From Himantopus leucocephalus (taxonomy: Eukaryota; Chordata; Aves; Charadriiformes; Recurvirostridae): a stretch of 64,000 nt of DNA. Under the pieces are notes generated by a model. The model saw only the letters and a program-made list of their open reading frames with translations. It made no database searches and was not told the origin of the DNA. Every line of letters begins with the position of its first letter. Positions within the stretch are counted from its first letter, which is position 1. Location of the stretch: contig RSEF01000031.1 of the NCBI GenBank assembly GCA_003993805.1, positions 50,886,571 through 50,950,570 on the forward strand. The letters are read 5' to 3'. Position numbers and translations under genes: made by a program. This document shows positions 12,757 through 23,560 of the stretch, one piece after another.

Positions 12757-13170
12757 TGTGCTGGTTTTGGCTGGGCTAGAGTTACGGTTCTTCATAGTAG
12801 CTGGTACGGGGCCATGTTCTGGATTTGTGCTGAAAACTGTTGATAACACAGGGATGTGTTGGTTATTATTGAGCAGAGCTTACGCAGAGTCAAGGCCTTT
12901 TCTGCTTCTTACACTGCCCACCAAGAGCAGGCTGGGGGTGCACAGGAAGTTGGGAGGGGACACAGCCCGGACAGCTGACTCCAGCTGACCAAAGGGATAT
13001 TTCATACCATAGGACACCACGCTCAGCAATAAAACTAGGGGGGGAGGCTCATGGGGGGGCTGCTGCCTGGGGACTGGCTGGGCATCGGTTGTTTGGTGGT
13101 GAGGAACTGTTGCCATCTGCATCACTTGTCTTTCTTGGGTTTTATTTTTCTTTATATTTGGTTTGGGGTT
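12757..13170 (+). mobile_element. Truncated endogenous retrovirus LTR (avian ERVL-type)
   Basis: The sequence begins with the canonical LTR 5' TG at 12757 (TGTGCTGGTTTTGGCTGGG). It follows a pattern I recognise from a very common long terminal repeat of neoavian birds: a TTCTTCATAGTAGCTGGTA block near 12788, a TTGATAACACAGGGATGT block near 12840, AGAGTCAAGGCCTTTTCTGC near 12884, GGGGGTGCACAGGAAGTTGG near 12933 and AGCTGACCAAAGGGATATT near 12982. The CAATAAAACT run near 13028 may be the TATA-like promoter element. G-rich blocks and a GGGCATCGGTTG segment near 13080 follow. The copy stops near the start of the expected 3' third; no CA end, no primer-binding site and no internal gag/pol/env sequence follow. 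It is therefore a broken solo LTR without protein. Placing it in ERVL is from memory of the family, not from alignment. Confidence 0.85.
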
Positions 13171-14257
13171 TTTTTTTGGCCATATGTAAGAATTTGAAGG
13201 AACACACATATTTCTATAGCATGTCCCCTTTTGACAGGCTTATGCAGACCTGAACATGTTGACAGATTTCTGGGTTATCTGTCTTTAAGCAAAAGTGAAG
13301 ACAGCTGTCATAGTGCCCCCAAAGCATGTATCATAGTTGCTGTGTTTTTACCTTATGGAATATCACGTGCCATTCAGTTTTCATGCCATAGGGGTGCTTT
13401 TGGTTTAGAAATACAAGATTTTCCCTGTTTTTACCGAAGAGCTGGAAAACTAGCAATATTGTAATCGTCTGAAACTGGAGCTGCATACTTGCTTAGGATT
13501 CTCTCACAGACTTTGCCCCAGTACAGAGGGTCTATCCCAAGGCTAAGTATTGAGTTTCCTATGTGGGTGTGATAACTGAAACAGGTTTCAAAGCACTGAA
13601 CATGACTTGTCTAAACTAGGTCTTTCCAGCTAACTGCGCATTCAGCTACTTCCTACTCCACTTAATAGCTGCTTGCCCCTGTAATGCTGCTACTCAGTTT
13701 CTTATCCTAAAGTACTTTTTTGGTAGTTCTGAAGCCTCCAAACTGAGTCTTCAATCCCATTTACTATTTCTACTGTAGCCAGACCTGGCAGTTCCTGTCA
13801 TGCTTCAAATCTCAATAGTGTTGTGCACAGAGATTTCTAAACAGTCGGCTCTTCTGCTGTAATAACTGTGATAAATGGCAGTTCCTCCAACAAGCTTCTG
13901 ATTTTGTATACAAGAAATTAAAGTCATGACTTCATACCACTGTTGTGGAAGAGAAAATTAACAGGCACTCAGAAAGGGGGATGGGAAAGAATCTTTCAGA
14001 GTCTTTGTGTATCATAAAAGCTTTGATTGTGACATATGTAAACCATTTTATTTTGCATGGTTGATCGTTAAGCTAAAAAGCGTGTGCCTGTGAGAAAAAA
14101 TTGTCTTGCTTTAGTAAGTTGAGCTTTTGCAGAGTGCACACAAAGTTGTTGCTCTTCGTGTATTTAATGTATTGGGCAGCCAGTGGCCAAGCTAGCATTC
14201 CCGTGTATTTTTTTTCATATTGTTTTGTACAGTGTTGGGCCAGCAGTGATTCTGCAG
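13171..14257. other. Unassigned interval downstream of the LTR
   Basis: The sequence opens with T9 at about 13170-13178, then ordinary unique-looking DNA. Nothing recognisable is present, and no retroviral internal region follows the LTR. Confidence 0.5.
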
Positions 14258-14272
14258 GCTGACTGAGTCAGC
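14258..14272. promoter_or_regulatory. Candidate AP-1/NF-E2 (Maf-type) binding palindrome
   Basis: The arms GCTGACT (14258-14264) and AGTCAGC (14266-14272) are perfect inverted repeats around a single central G. On the + strand, TGAGTCAGCA (14264-14273) matches the known AP-1 core TGAGTCA extended by GCA, as in NF-E2/NRF-type sites. It lies in a slightly GC-richer pocket (about 14220-14285). A single motif in 64 kb can arise by chance, so a function is only inferred. Confidence 0.3.
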
Positions 14273-14273
14273 A

Positions 14274-17200
14274 GGTGCCACAAGCACAAGTTAATGATGG
14301 AAAAGAGAAGAATGGGTTTAAGAGTTGCCAGGCATGATGCTATCTTTTTACACTCCTTGGGACAGATTAAAAGGATGTGACACCTTTCTTTCTCTTGCTT
14401 ATCAGTGGGGCTTTTGCTTTTGCTAGATATACCTTCAGAAGCCTCAGAAAATATTTTTTCCTAAGAGGAACATTGACTTTGAAAGAAGCAAATGGGAGTA
14501 TCCGTAAAAAGTCTTTGCAATTTGGACCTATATTTGTGTTTTGTACAGTGCTAAATTCTCAGCTAATAAAATAACTATGAAAATACAGTATACTCATACT
14601 CTTGAATCAAATTGTGTAAGTAAATATACAGTGCTGCTTTTCATTATTACTTACTTTTGCTTACCTTACTTACATTAGAATCCAATCAAACTCATCAGAT
14701 AACTTGCAAGGACAGGACAAATAGAAAGCAGAGTACATGGGTTAGATTTTATGTTTTGTTTCTACCTGAAAACTTGAATAGCATTACTGTTGAGCTAAAA
14801 TGATACTAAAATGTTTTTACTGTTGTCATTTTAGATGAACAGCAGGAATTTTGAATTCAAGCTTATTTGAATAATTTCTTAATTACTCTAAAGCATTTAA
14901 AATTTAACAGTGAAATATTAAAACAAAATGACGTCAAAGCAGGAATTTGAATGGACTACGTATTTCCCATTCAGTTCCCATATGTTCCACTTAAAATGTT
15001 TACTTACAATGTAAAACCCAGATGACATTTCTAGGATGTATTGCAATTCTCAGTAAAGAGGAAAACATTTAATAGACACTTAATTGTTTTTAATGTGACA
15101 GTTTTAACACGTATGACTTTTCTGCTTATGTTACTTCTTTTTCATCTGACACACTTATATAAAGGTTATCTCACCTAAACAACCCACTAATTAATGCCTT
15201 ATGTTAGTTAGATGTTAACTGAAATAGTTATTCTGAGTCATCTTTAGAATGTTAATAGCAACGGCTTCTCTTTTTTCCTTTTTTACTTTTCTTCACAAAA
15301 AGTCCTGCAAGGTCAATATACAATTCTCGGGTTCTGGAAATCTTTATATTCTACCATCATTTTCCTAGAACATCAGTAAACAATAGAAGTTACAGTGAGT
15401 GAGGTGGAAGAGTAAACAAGACATAGTTGGGAAATTTCTTGAATATGACAGGGACAAGCCCTACTAAAACAAATGGGAACCATTCTATAGGATTTGCTAA
15501 TCATAGCAAACCACTTTGAATATAAAAAGAACAAAAGAAGCCAAGAAAATTTCTTCCCTGGTAGAAAGACAAAAGTGGCCTCACAGTAATTCTGTAGTTT
15601 AGAGAAAGAAAGAGCTCTCAGGCCTCTCTCGTACGCACACTCTCTACAAGTAGGCTCTTATTAACCAATCTGATTTGATGCTGATTTACCACAGAGACTT
15701 CAATAAGGATTTGAAGCACCCAGTTTCCAGAAAAATTCATTTTCATTTGGGCAACTGTTTATAATTGAATGAAGCCTTATACAGCTGAAGAGCACGAACA
15801 TTTAAAATTAGACTTTAAGACGTTAAAAGGGAGATTTACATATTTTATACCCATCATTTTTGAAAATGGACCAATCTAACTTTAAAGTTTGTAGTACTCA
15901 AAGACACCCTGTTAACAAGTGAGGGGAAGCCTCCTTATCAGTTGTTGGTCATCAAGATAAGAATATAAGGATTGTTGTTTGGCCTCATTTTCTTTATATG
16001 CATTCTTAAGCAGTGCTGGCCCATTGAGAATACTCCACAAAAATACTTAATTTGTCAGAAACTGGCTTTGAATATTTAAGTATGTGCTAATAAGTTTTGA
16101 GGTTTCATCCACAAAGCAGGTAAAAGAAATAATACCTAGCTGAGGCTTCATTTTTTTCGGCATGCTTAATAAGATATGACAAGTCTTGATAGCTGAATGG
16201 AAACAAACTTTATTTTAAAAAAAAAAGAAAAAAAAACCAGCAGAAAAAACCCAACCTATGTGTTTCTGTGAATGAAATTTAAGCTGATACGGGAAAGGAT
16301 TCTATTGTACTTGTGCTGTTTGCTTTGGCTACTATCACAGAAAATATTCCAGTGGTGAAATCAAAGGTTAAATACAACTGGCAGGAAGTTATAAAGGTGA
16401 ATTGCGTAAGATGTTGCTGAATAACAGGAGTTTACAACTCCAGCTATTGCTTCTCTTCAGAGTGCTTTGATGTGTTGTACAATAGTAGTATGTAAAAGAC
16501 AGATTTTACAGTTTAGTGTGGTAAGTTTTTCAGACCTAGATGCTACATATTTACAGGAGTAAGTTTCATTTAGAAGTATAAATGAAGGCATTTCATCAGC
16601 TTGAACAATATGTTGCTTTTTTCTAGCCTATTGTTTCTTTTTTACTTCCTCATGTTATAGCATTTTGGATAACCACTGAAGGAACTTGTATATGGCTTGT
16701 ACACCTTGTTGAAACTGTAGAATGAAATAGCTAAACAAATTTATTGGTGGTACTACATCTGTGTCATTTACATAGTGAATATGTAGCAGTGCTGCTTCTT
16801 TGTAGTCTTCTATGCAAACTAGTCCAGAGTTTAGTCAACACTAATTTAACTATTGAATTGTTGAAATATGAAAAATGCTAAGAATATATTGTGAATCTTT
16901 GCTTTTATTATGTAATGTGAGTACAGATAGGAGGCTTTTCTTCCAACATGGGTAACCCATATGTATGTACCTTCTGAGCTAAGACACTTGATATTTAATA
17001 TGTATCCTTGCTAAGATTTTTCAAACTAAGCACACACAGTTAAATGTCTTTTTTTCTGACATGAGACATGTCACATTCAGAATTGTGGCCCGATATATGG
17101 GAAGAGGAAAGGAAAAAGGGTAATCAGATCACACAACTTTGGAAAGGGCTAAGGTGCTGGGTTTTAGCATAGCACTGCCATTTCAAGAATGAAGCCTCAC

Positions 17201-18287
17201 TATATAGCTCACCTTTAACTGCAGTATAGTGTACCACTGTTCTGTGACCTGGCTGCTCCATGTAACTCCACTGGATCACTGATCAGACCACAGGGCATGT
17301 AGCTCAGTTGAAAGGAGGTCATCACTTATTGCTGGAGATGACTGAGCTAGGTGATGAGCAGTAGTAAGCTGAAAAGCCACCTCTGTGAGTCTCACTTTCA
17401 GTGTGTGAGATATATTAAGCTTGCATGACAAAGTAATTTTAAAAATAGATAACACCCAGAGGTCACATTGGCCTTTCTATGTTATTAAATGCAAAATTGC
17501 ATCTTGTGAGATGTATGACAGTTATTTAACAGCTTAGAAGAGCAAAGGAAGATTTTCCACTGAAACTGGTAGAAGGACTTCTAATAAGCAAATTCAGCTA
17601 ATTTGCTAATAATCTGTAAAAATAAGTAAATAAATAAACAAATAATCACTTCTTGCTAGTTACTATTAATTGTAAGGATGTCATTTTAACTCCTGAATAA
17701 TTTTTATCGTTTGATTTAATTCCTACTATCCTAGGAAGCTTTTCTCTATTGTATTTCAAACCTTTTTAACACCAAGATTTTGCAGATATTCCAGCAAAAG
17801 AGTATGAGAATGCTTCTTAGCGTGAGAGATCACACTGAGGTAGTATTGAGATTAATTAGATGTAACCATGCAGATATTATGTTTCATATGGTGTTTTTCT
17901 TTCAAATTCTAGCCCTGTTGGGTTTTCTGCTTTGCCCAGAGACTAATATGAACTCTGTGATTATAGTACAGCCAAATATAACGAGCAAGCCAAGGAAAAT
18001 TTTAAAAAGGCCATTTAGAAGTAATTGTAAATAGCTACAATGAAAGCTGTCAAGACATGGTTGTCTCCAAATGTTAGATCAAGTGCATCATAATTTTAAA
18101 TATCCTTTGATGAATTCCTTTATATAAATTTCACATGGGCTGAATGAAACTGAGATTCTTCTCAGTTCCAGTGATGTTAGTAGACAGCTACACAGACAGG
18201 AATTTCAATTTCATTCAGCAAGCTAAATTCCAGAGAGGACACTTCATTTAGAAACGACATACTGGACACATTTTCATTTAAAATACC
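14274..18287. other. Unassigned AT-rich interval
   Basis: About 4 kb with no recognised gene or repeat family. From 14575 to 17779 there is no open frame of even 60 codons. It includes an A-rich tract at about 16216-16238 and a short AAAT-type simple repeat at about 17617-17646. Confidence 0.5.
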
Positions 18288-18305
18288 NAAAAAAAAAAAA
18301 AAAAA
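18288..18305. repeat. Poly-A tract with one unresolved base
   Basis: N at 18288 is followed by A17. The single N in a homopolymer marks an unresolved run length. No retroposed sequence is evident upstream. Confidence 0.9.
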
Positions 18306-19085
18306 CCAAACAAAAAACACAGTTGTGAATTGTTGTACAGAATTTAAACACATACATTACTGTATCAAAGCATGACTGGCTGTATAATGAGTACTGAAGG
18401 AAGGCCTGTAACACTAGGTATTTTGTAATTAAAGAAACATACAGTGATGTAATTCTCTTAGTAATTGTCCATTTTTTTCCAGCTTACATATTCTATATGT
18501 GCAATTCATTAAGCTAAATATGCTCAGATTTGTTCAGAACTGGCTTTGTCAACAGTCACTAACTGGAAGAGTTGGTTAATAAGTATTTACCATAAAGCAC
18601 TTTGTTTACATATCAAAGTGTGGCATATGAAAACATAATTTAGCTAGTCAAACAAAACTGGTATTTATCATACTATATGGTATACAAATCACATCTAAAA
18701 CATTTTTATTGTGTTATATTTTTATTGCGTATTTATTATATTTATAATGTTTAGAACTACTGACTAAATTCCTGCTACGTTTACAGGAAGACTTAAAAAA
18801 ACCCACCACAAATGAATTTTAATTGTACAGTATTTGTGCTTTCTACTTCAGCCTTTTGATGAGTACAAGAGTTTGTTTTACTTACTATAAAAGCAGGTCT
18901 GATAGGCCTTTCATCAAATAGAGATTCTGCATGGCTGTGTCCCTATTTTTTACTACTACTTTATGTACTGTTAACCGTAGAGAAGTTGTAATTATGTTTC
19001 TGCATTTCAGACCATCCATCAACTGGACATTCTGCAATTAAATCTCCTTGAACCCTTGTAAAATACTGCCAACTTTGGGTTTGTG
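18306..19085. other. Unassigned AT-rich interval
   Basis: Nothing recognisable beyond local A/T tracts. Confidence 0.5.
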
Positions 19086-19121
19086 TTTTTTTTTTTTTTN
19101 TTGTGTTTTTTTTTTTTTTTT
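19081..19121. repeat. Duplicated TTGTGT-T(n) tract with one unresolved base
   Basis: TTGTG followed by T14, an N at 19100, and then TTGTG with T16 again. The exact repetition on both sides of the N may be a real tandem duplication, or an assembly join that repeated one tract. Confidence 0.85.
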
Positions 19122-22100
19122 ATTTTCTATGTTGCTCCAGTGCATTATAAAATCTGAACAGAATTACTCCTTCTGCAGTCCTTTTTGGATCAGGAAATCC
19201 TATTTCTGCTTAAGTATTAACCCTGCTTCTTTGTCGTTAGGCTGTTAGGCAGCTCTCTAAGAGAGGTTCCCAAACTTGACAGCATCAGGAAGATACTTGT
19301 AGAAGCCCCACTGTTTCTGGGAATGGAATAGCAGCTCTTTTCCCTAAAAAATAACACGTATTCTATTCATAGGCTGATTTGGGGAAAATGTGACATAATC
19401 TGCTTCTTCAGTTATCTGTTTCTTTAAGATATTCTACCAAAAAGGTGTACAGGATTTCAGGTTGTTTTGATGACTAGGGACAGAAAAGGATGATTCTGAA
19501 TGTTTCTGAATTTCAAAGGCTATAATTTAAAATGGATGATGGTAGTTGCACATCCATCAGGATGTAGATGCAGATGCAAGAGACCTGTGTTCAATAAAAG
19601 AAAGCAGAATCATAATTCACATAGAGGTGTTGGCTTGTATAGAATTATTGCTTGTGCTTTGCTTGCCTGCTATCAGTGAGTCTGTTTGCAGTGAAGAAAG
19701 ATAAGGAATTGCCAACCATGCAGGTCTGGAGCGTGAATAATCCCAACTATAATAAAAAACAATTCAAGACAGAGGACTAGCCAGAAGACTCAGAGGCAGG
19801 GCAGGAAAAACCTCTGTAAATACAGGCCTGGGATAGAAGCCCCCAAATGAAATTTTAGGGGAAAATTAATCAGTATACAAAGTCTACATGGAACTGAAGG
19901 AAACAGAAGCAAAATTAAAAACAGCATTAAAGGAATCTGAAGAAGGAAGACCAGGAATTTGTATTAGATGAGCAAAATGAGACATGTCCAGTCCTTGACT
20001 GGAATTCAGCATTCTTTTCCAGGTGTAATGTTCTCTGATATTACTGCCTGAAGCTGTCTTACATGGAATTTATAAAACAGCTAAGAATTCTATCGTACTA
20101 CCATAGTAAATTCAAATTTAACTGACAGCTAAGAATCACTTGCGGGTTGTGTTTCTGTGTTTTATTTAAACTTTCCCAGTTTAAATCTCCTTTTTTTTTT
20201 TAAAAAAAATGTTATTTTTATATAGTATATCTAGTCCTGTTGATAGCTGATATGGTTTTCCACAATGGAATTCCCCTTCAATTAAAATGAAGAATATAGG
20301 ATTTCCCATTTTCCACCTACGGATTTCCTGATTATCTGGTGATTCCAGATGCACAAGTAAAAGCAGAAATTGGGAGTGTTTTATTTTGGGCACGAAGCCA
20401 GTATGCTTTTCCAAATTTAGACAGTAATTTTTTTGCCTCATATGATACGATTAAAGCTGGGGCACTAGCGGTAAGTGTCATCAATGTTGCCTGACTACGT
20501 GCATCATAACAATGAGACTTATATTCAGTGAGAGGTTTTGCATTCATGAAGGTTTTGCTTAACTTATTTCTGATTTGTCAGAAATTATGATGGCTTGAAA
20601 ATTGTTTTTCAGTTATGAATAATAGTTTTGATGAGTTGTTGTGAATTGACTATTCACTTGGGCAAATATGAAGTAGAGCTCATTAATGAAAAGGTTAAAT
20701 ACATATCCATGTTAAAAACATAGAATTGTATGCATCTGTACACAATCCTGTAATTAAAGACTGTCTCAATACATTTCCAAGCAGTAGGAAACATTCACTT
20801 CTACATTTGCTGACCTATACTGTATAAACAAAATCTTACTGCTGTAGCGTTAATGTTACGGACTTTTTCCTAGGAACACTCATGCTGCTGAGAGGTGCTA
20901 AGGCCACCAGATTTTTGTTGAATATATTTGTTGTTGATGCACACTACTAGATAACGTTATATATATGCCAAAAGTCCTTTTAGAAAGATTTGTATTGTTA
21001 GAATGCAACATTTTGATATAAAGAATCGATTTCATAATTCAGAATCCAGTTATGCATCCCTCAAAGCAACCAGTTTGTCTTCATATATGACAAATGCACA
21101 TCTTTGGTAAAAGATGAGTTGTCACTGAAAACTTTCCAAGTCCTTCTTTCTAAAAATTTTGTTAATGATTCTCAGAAGGATCAGAGGTCTATGGAATAAA
21201 ACCCAGTGGTGTTAATCTCATGAATATAGCAGGATGAATGTGAGCTACAATGAAAATATTTAAGAAAAACATTGCTTTTATTATATTTGTAAGACAATGC
21301 ATCTGGCAGGCCTTGAAAGTGTACTGATTGTCCAAGGCTTTCTTCATCTCTGAAGGCAAGTGTTGTGTCACACCTCACACCCTACAAACATGGACGTGTG
21401 TGCTTTTCTGTCTTGTCACTTGAGCGTTCATTTCACATCTTTCTTACTTTTTAAAGAAACTGCGATGTGCAAAGTGAGACTATAGTTCCACTGGCACAAC
21501 GCAAGCAGGAAACTGACCTCACTATTCTGTTGCTAAAAAAGTTAAAGATTTTATGATGGAAAGCAAACCCCTAGAGGTCAGTATAATCATAGTAACATTA
21601 GGAAGAGAAATATAAGTTTAAGTAACGTTAAGAATAATATAAACCAACTGTAGAAAGGAGCTTACCCTTACATTATGATCTGCCCTTAAATGACCCCTCT
21701 AAAGGCATGTCGAATGTCACTAATAATTCTTGGTAATACAAGCCATCATTGTACATCAGGACACAATGTCAAAAGGTTACCGAAGTAGAACTGGAGCTCT
21801 GAAAGTTGGTCATCTTTGCAGCCATGAGACAGGAATGGCATGAATTGATCAACTTGGAGGTGCAGTGCCTCCAAGGATAGGCTAGCTGGTGCAGTGAGCA
21901 ATGAGAAGCATGCCAGCCCTTGTAAGGTAAGAAGGATAGTACGAAGGGAGTCAGCAGCTGAGGTGAAAGCAAGCTGGCTACGGATGAGGTAACTAACCAG
22001 AAAATAAGCTAAAAAGAAACTGTGCTTGTCACAGTTACTTGGACAAGATGACAAAGTTTGCTAAACATAATGGACCTGCTATCCATATTAAATGGTTGAA

Positions 22101-23484
22101 GTCTTTATATTAGTGACAGCTACAGAACAGACACTGTGTTTTGTCTGTGTATTGCAAACACTGTCTCAAAAGAAGCTTTCTCATACACTAAATGGAAACA
22201 GCTCACTTGGAAACTCTTGCTGAAAGAGTAGGGGAAAATGCACTCTTAATATTCACAACAAATGCTATAGCAAGGGTAAAGGAAGCATTAGATGATCTAT
22301 CTAGAACAAAAATAAATATTTCATGGTATAAACTGAATTGTTCAGAATATTTCAATATAATTTATAAACATTCAAGGCTACATAAGGTTGGGAAGCAGTT
22401 TATGATACAGCTGTGCTCTAACCTTGGTCATGTTGGCGAAACCAAAGCCTATAATACCTATATTCAGTAATTGTATTAAAACCCAGATGAATTCACTACC
22501 AATCAATTCACCATGACATGAAACAGAAGCAACATTGCAAATGTCACAGGGGCTGTATCTAATTATGCAGCAGATGATTTGGACTTCTGGCTTTTACATG
22601 GTTCAATAAGGTTCCACAACATGGGAATGTGCTACAATTTGCCAGCCAAGAGAACAAGGCATGTAGTATAAAGCTGCCGGGACTTCACTGTTCTCATGTT
22701 CATGCTTTGCAGACTATCTAAAATTCATACTGAGCAGAATTTCCAAAATATGTTTAAATAGGTGTGGCCTTTACAGACAAAGTGTATAGCTAATTTTTTG
22801 TGGTGATGACTAAGTGACAGAATACACAGACACTTAGGACTTGATTCAATTGCCTCAGCAAAACTCTATCATGTCATTTCAGACACTGGAGAGTTTGCAT
22901 AGTCCTGTCAGATATGATACCCCAAGAAAATGAGGAAGACTTATGCCTTTTCACATTTACATATGAATGCCATGTGGGAAATCCTAGGGCATATCAAATG
23001 ACACTTAGATGCCTGTGTTTAGGCAACTGAATCAAACTTTCACTGTTCAAATATTCCCTTAACACTGATGATCACTGGCAGCATATGAAATAATTCATTT
23101 TTATCCCTTTTGTTGGTATGGACCCAGTCTTACCTCATTACAGTAGTTCTTTGTGTTAACTTCATTGAGTTTTCAACACTACTTTTGAAAACAAGGAAAA
23201 TTCCAAAACAAATTGTATAAGAGCTTAGATAACAATGGCTTCAAAAGAGAGCATTAATCAAGACCTAGCCCCTGGTGCCTGAATAACTTTCAAAAGGAGA
23301 CAAACAGTGTTTGTTTTGCTTTTTTTTCTCAGCTCAGACTGTCCAAACTGAATTTAAGCCTGGGGCAAAATAAGCTTAACAAAAAAAGTTGAAGCTGAGT
23401 TTAAAAAAAAAAAAAGTAAAGAAAAAGAAGGTATGTAATACTTACAGTCAAAAAGAGTAAGAAGGCCCATACCAGATCTCATCC
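19122..23484. other. Unassigned AT-rich interval
   Basis: No gene or named repeat. It includes T10/A8 at about 20190-20209 and A13 near 23403. Frames at 21746-22054 (-, 102 codons) and 22192-22470 (+, 92 codons) have no recognisable domain and no supporting context. Confidence 0.5.
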
Positions 23485-23560
23485 TAGCTTTACAATGGTG
23501 TAATGACATTGACTTCTACAGAATTGTGTTGATGCAGTTGAGAGCAGAACTCCAGTCCAG
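23485..23560. repeat. Probable fossil of an ancient amniote interspersed repeat
   Basis: The order TTACAATGGTGTAATGACA, then TTGACTTCTACAGAATTG, then CAGTTGAGAGCAGAAC resembles an old dispersed repeat of amniotes. Its core reads 'CCATTGACTTC-ATGGAGTTA-CAGTGTAA-TGAGAGCAGAA'. The piece is short and diverged and the family name is not known to me. Confidence 0.45.

Noticed and set aside
12662..13209. Overlapping frames (plus 12662-12988, minus 12880-13209)
   Set aside because: Both lie in the retroviral LTR, which is non-coding.
17293..17320. tRNA-like start with TGTAGCTCAGTTGAAAGG, resembling an A box
   Set aside because: No B box, no acceptor stem partner and no cloverleaf could be found downstream.
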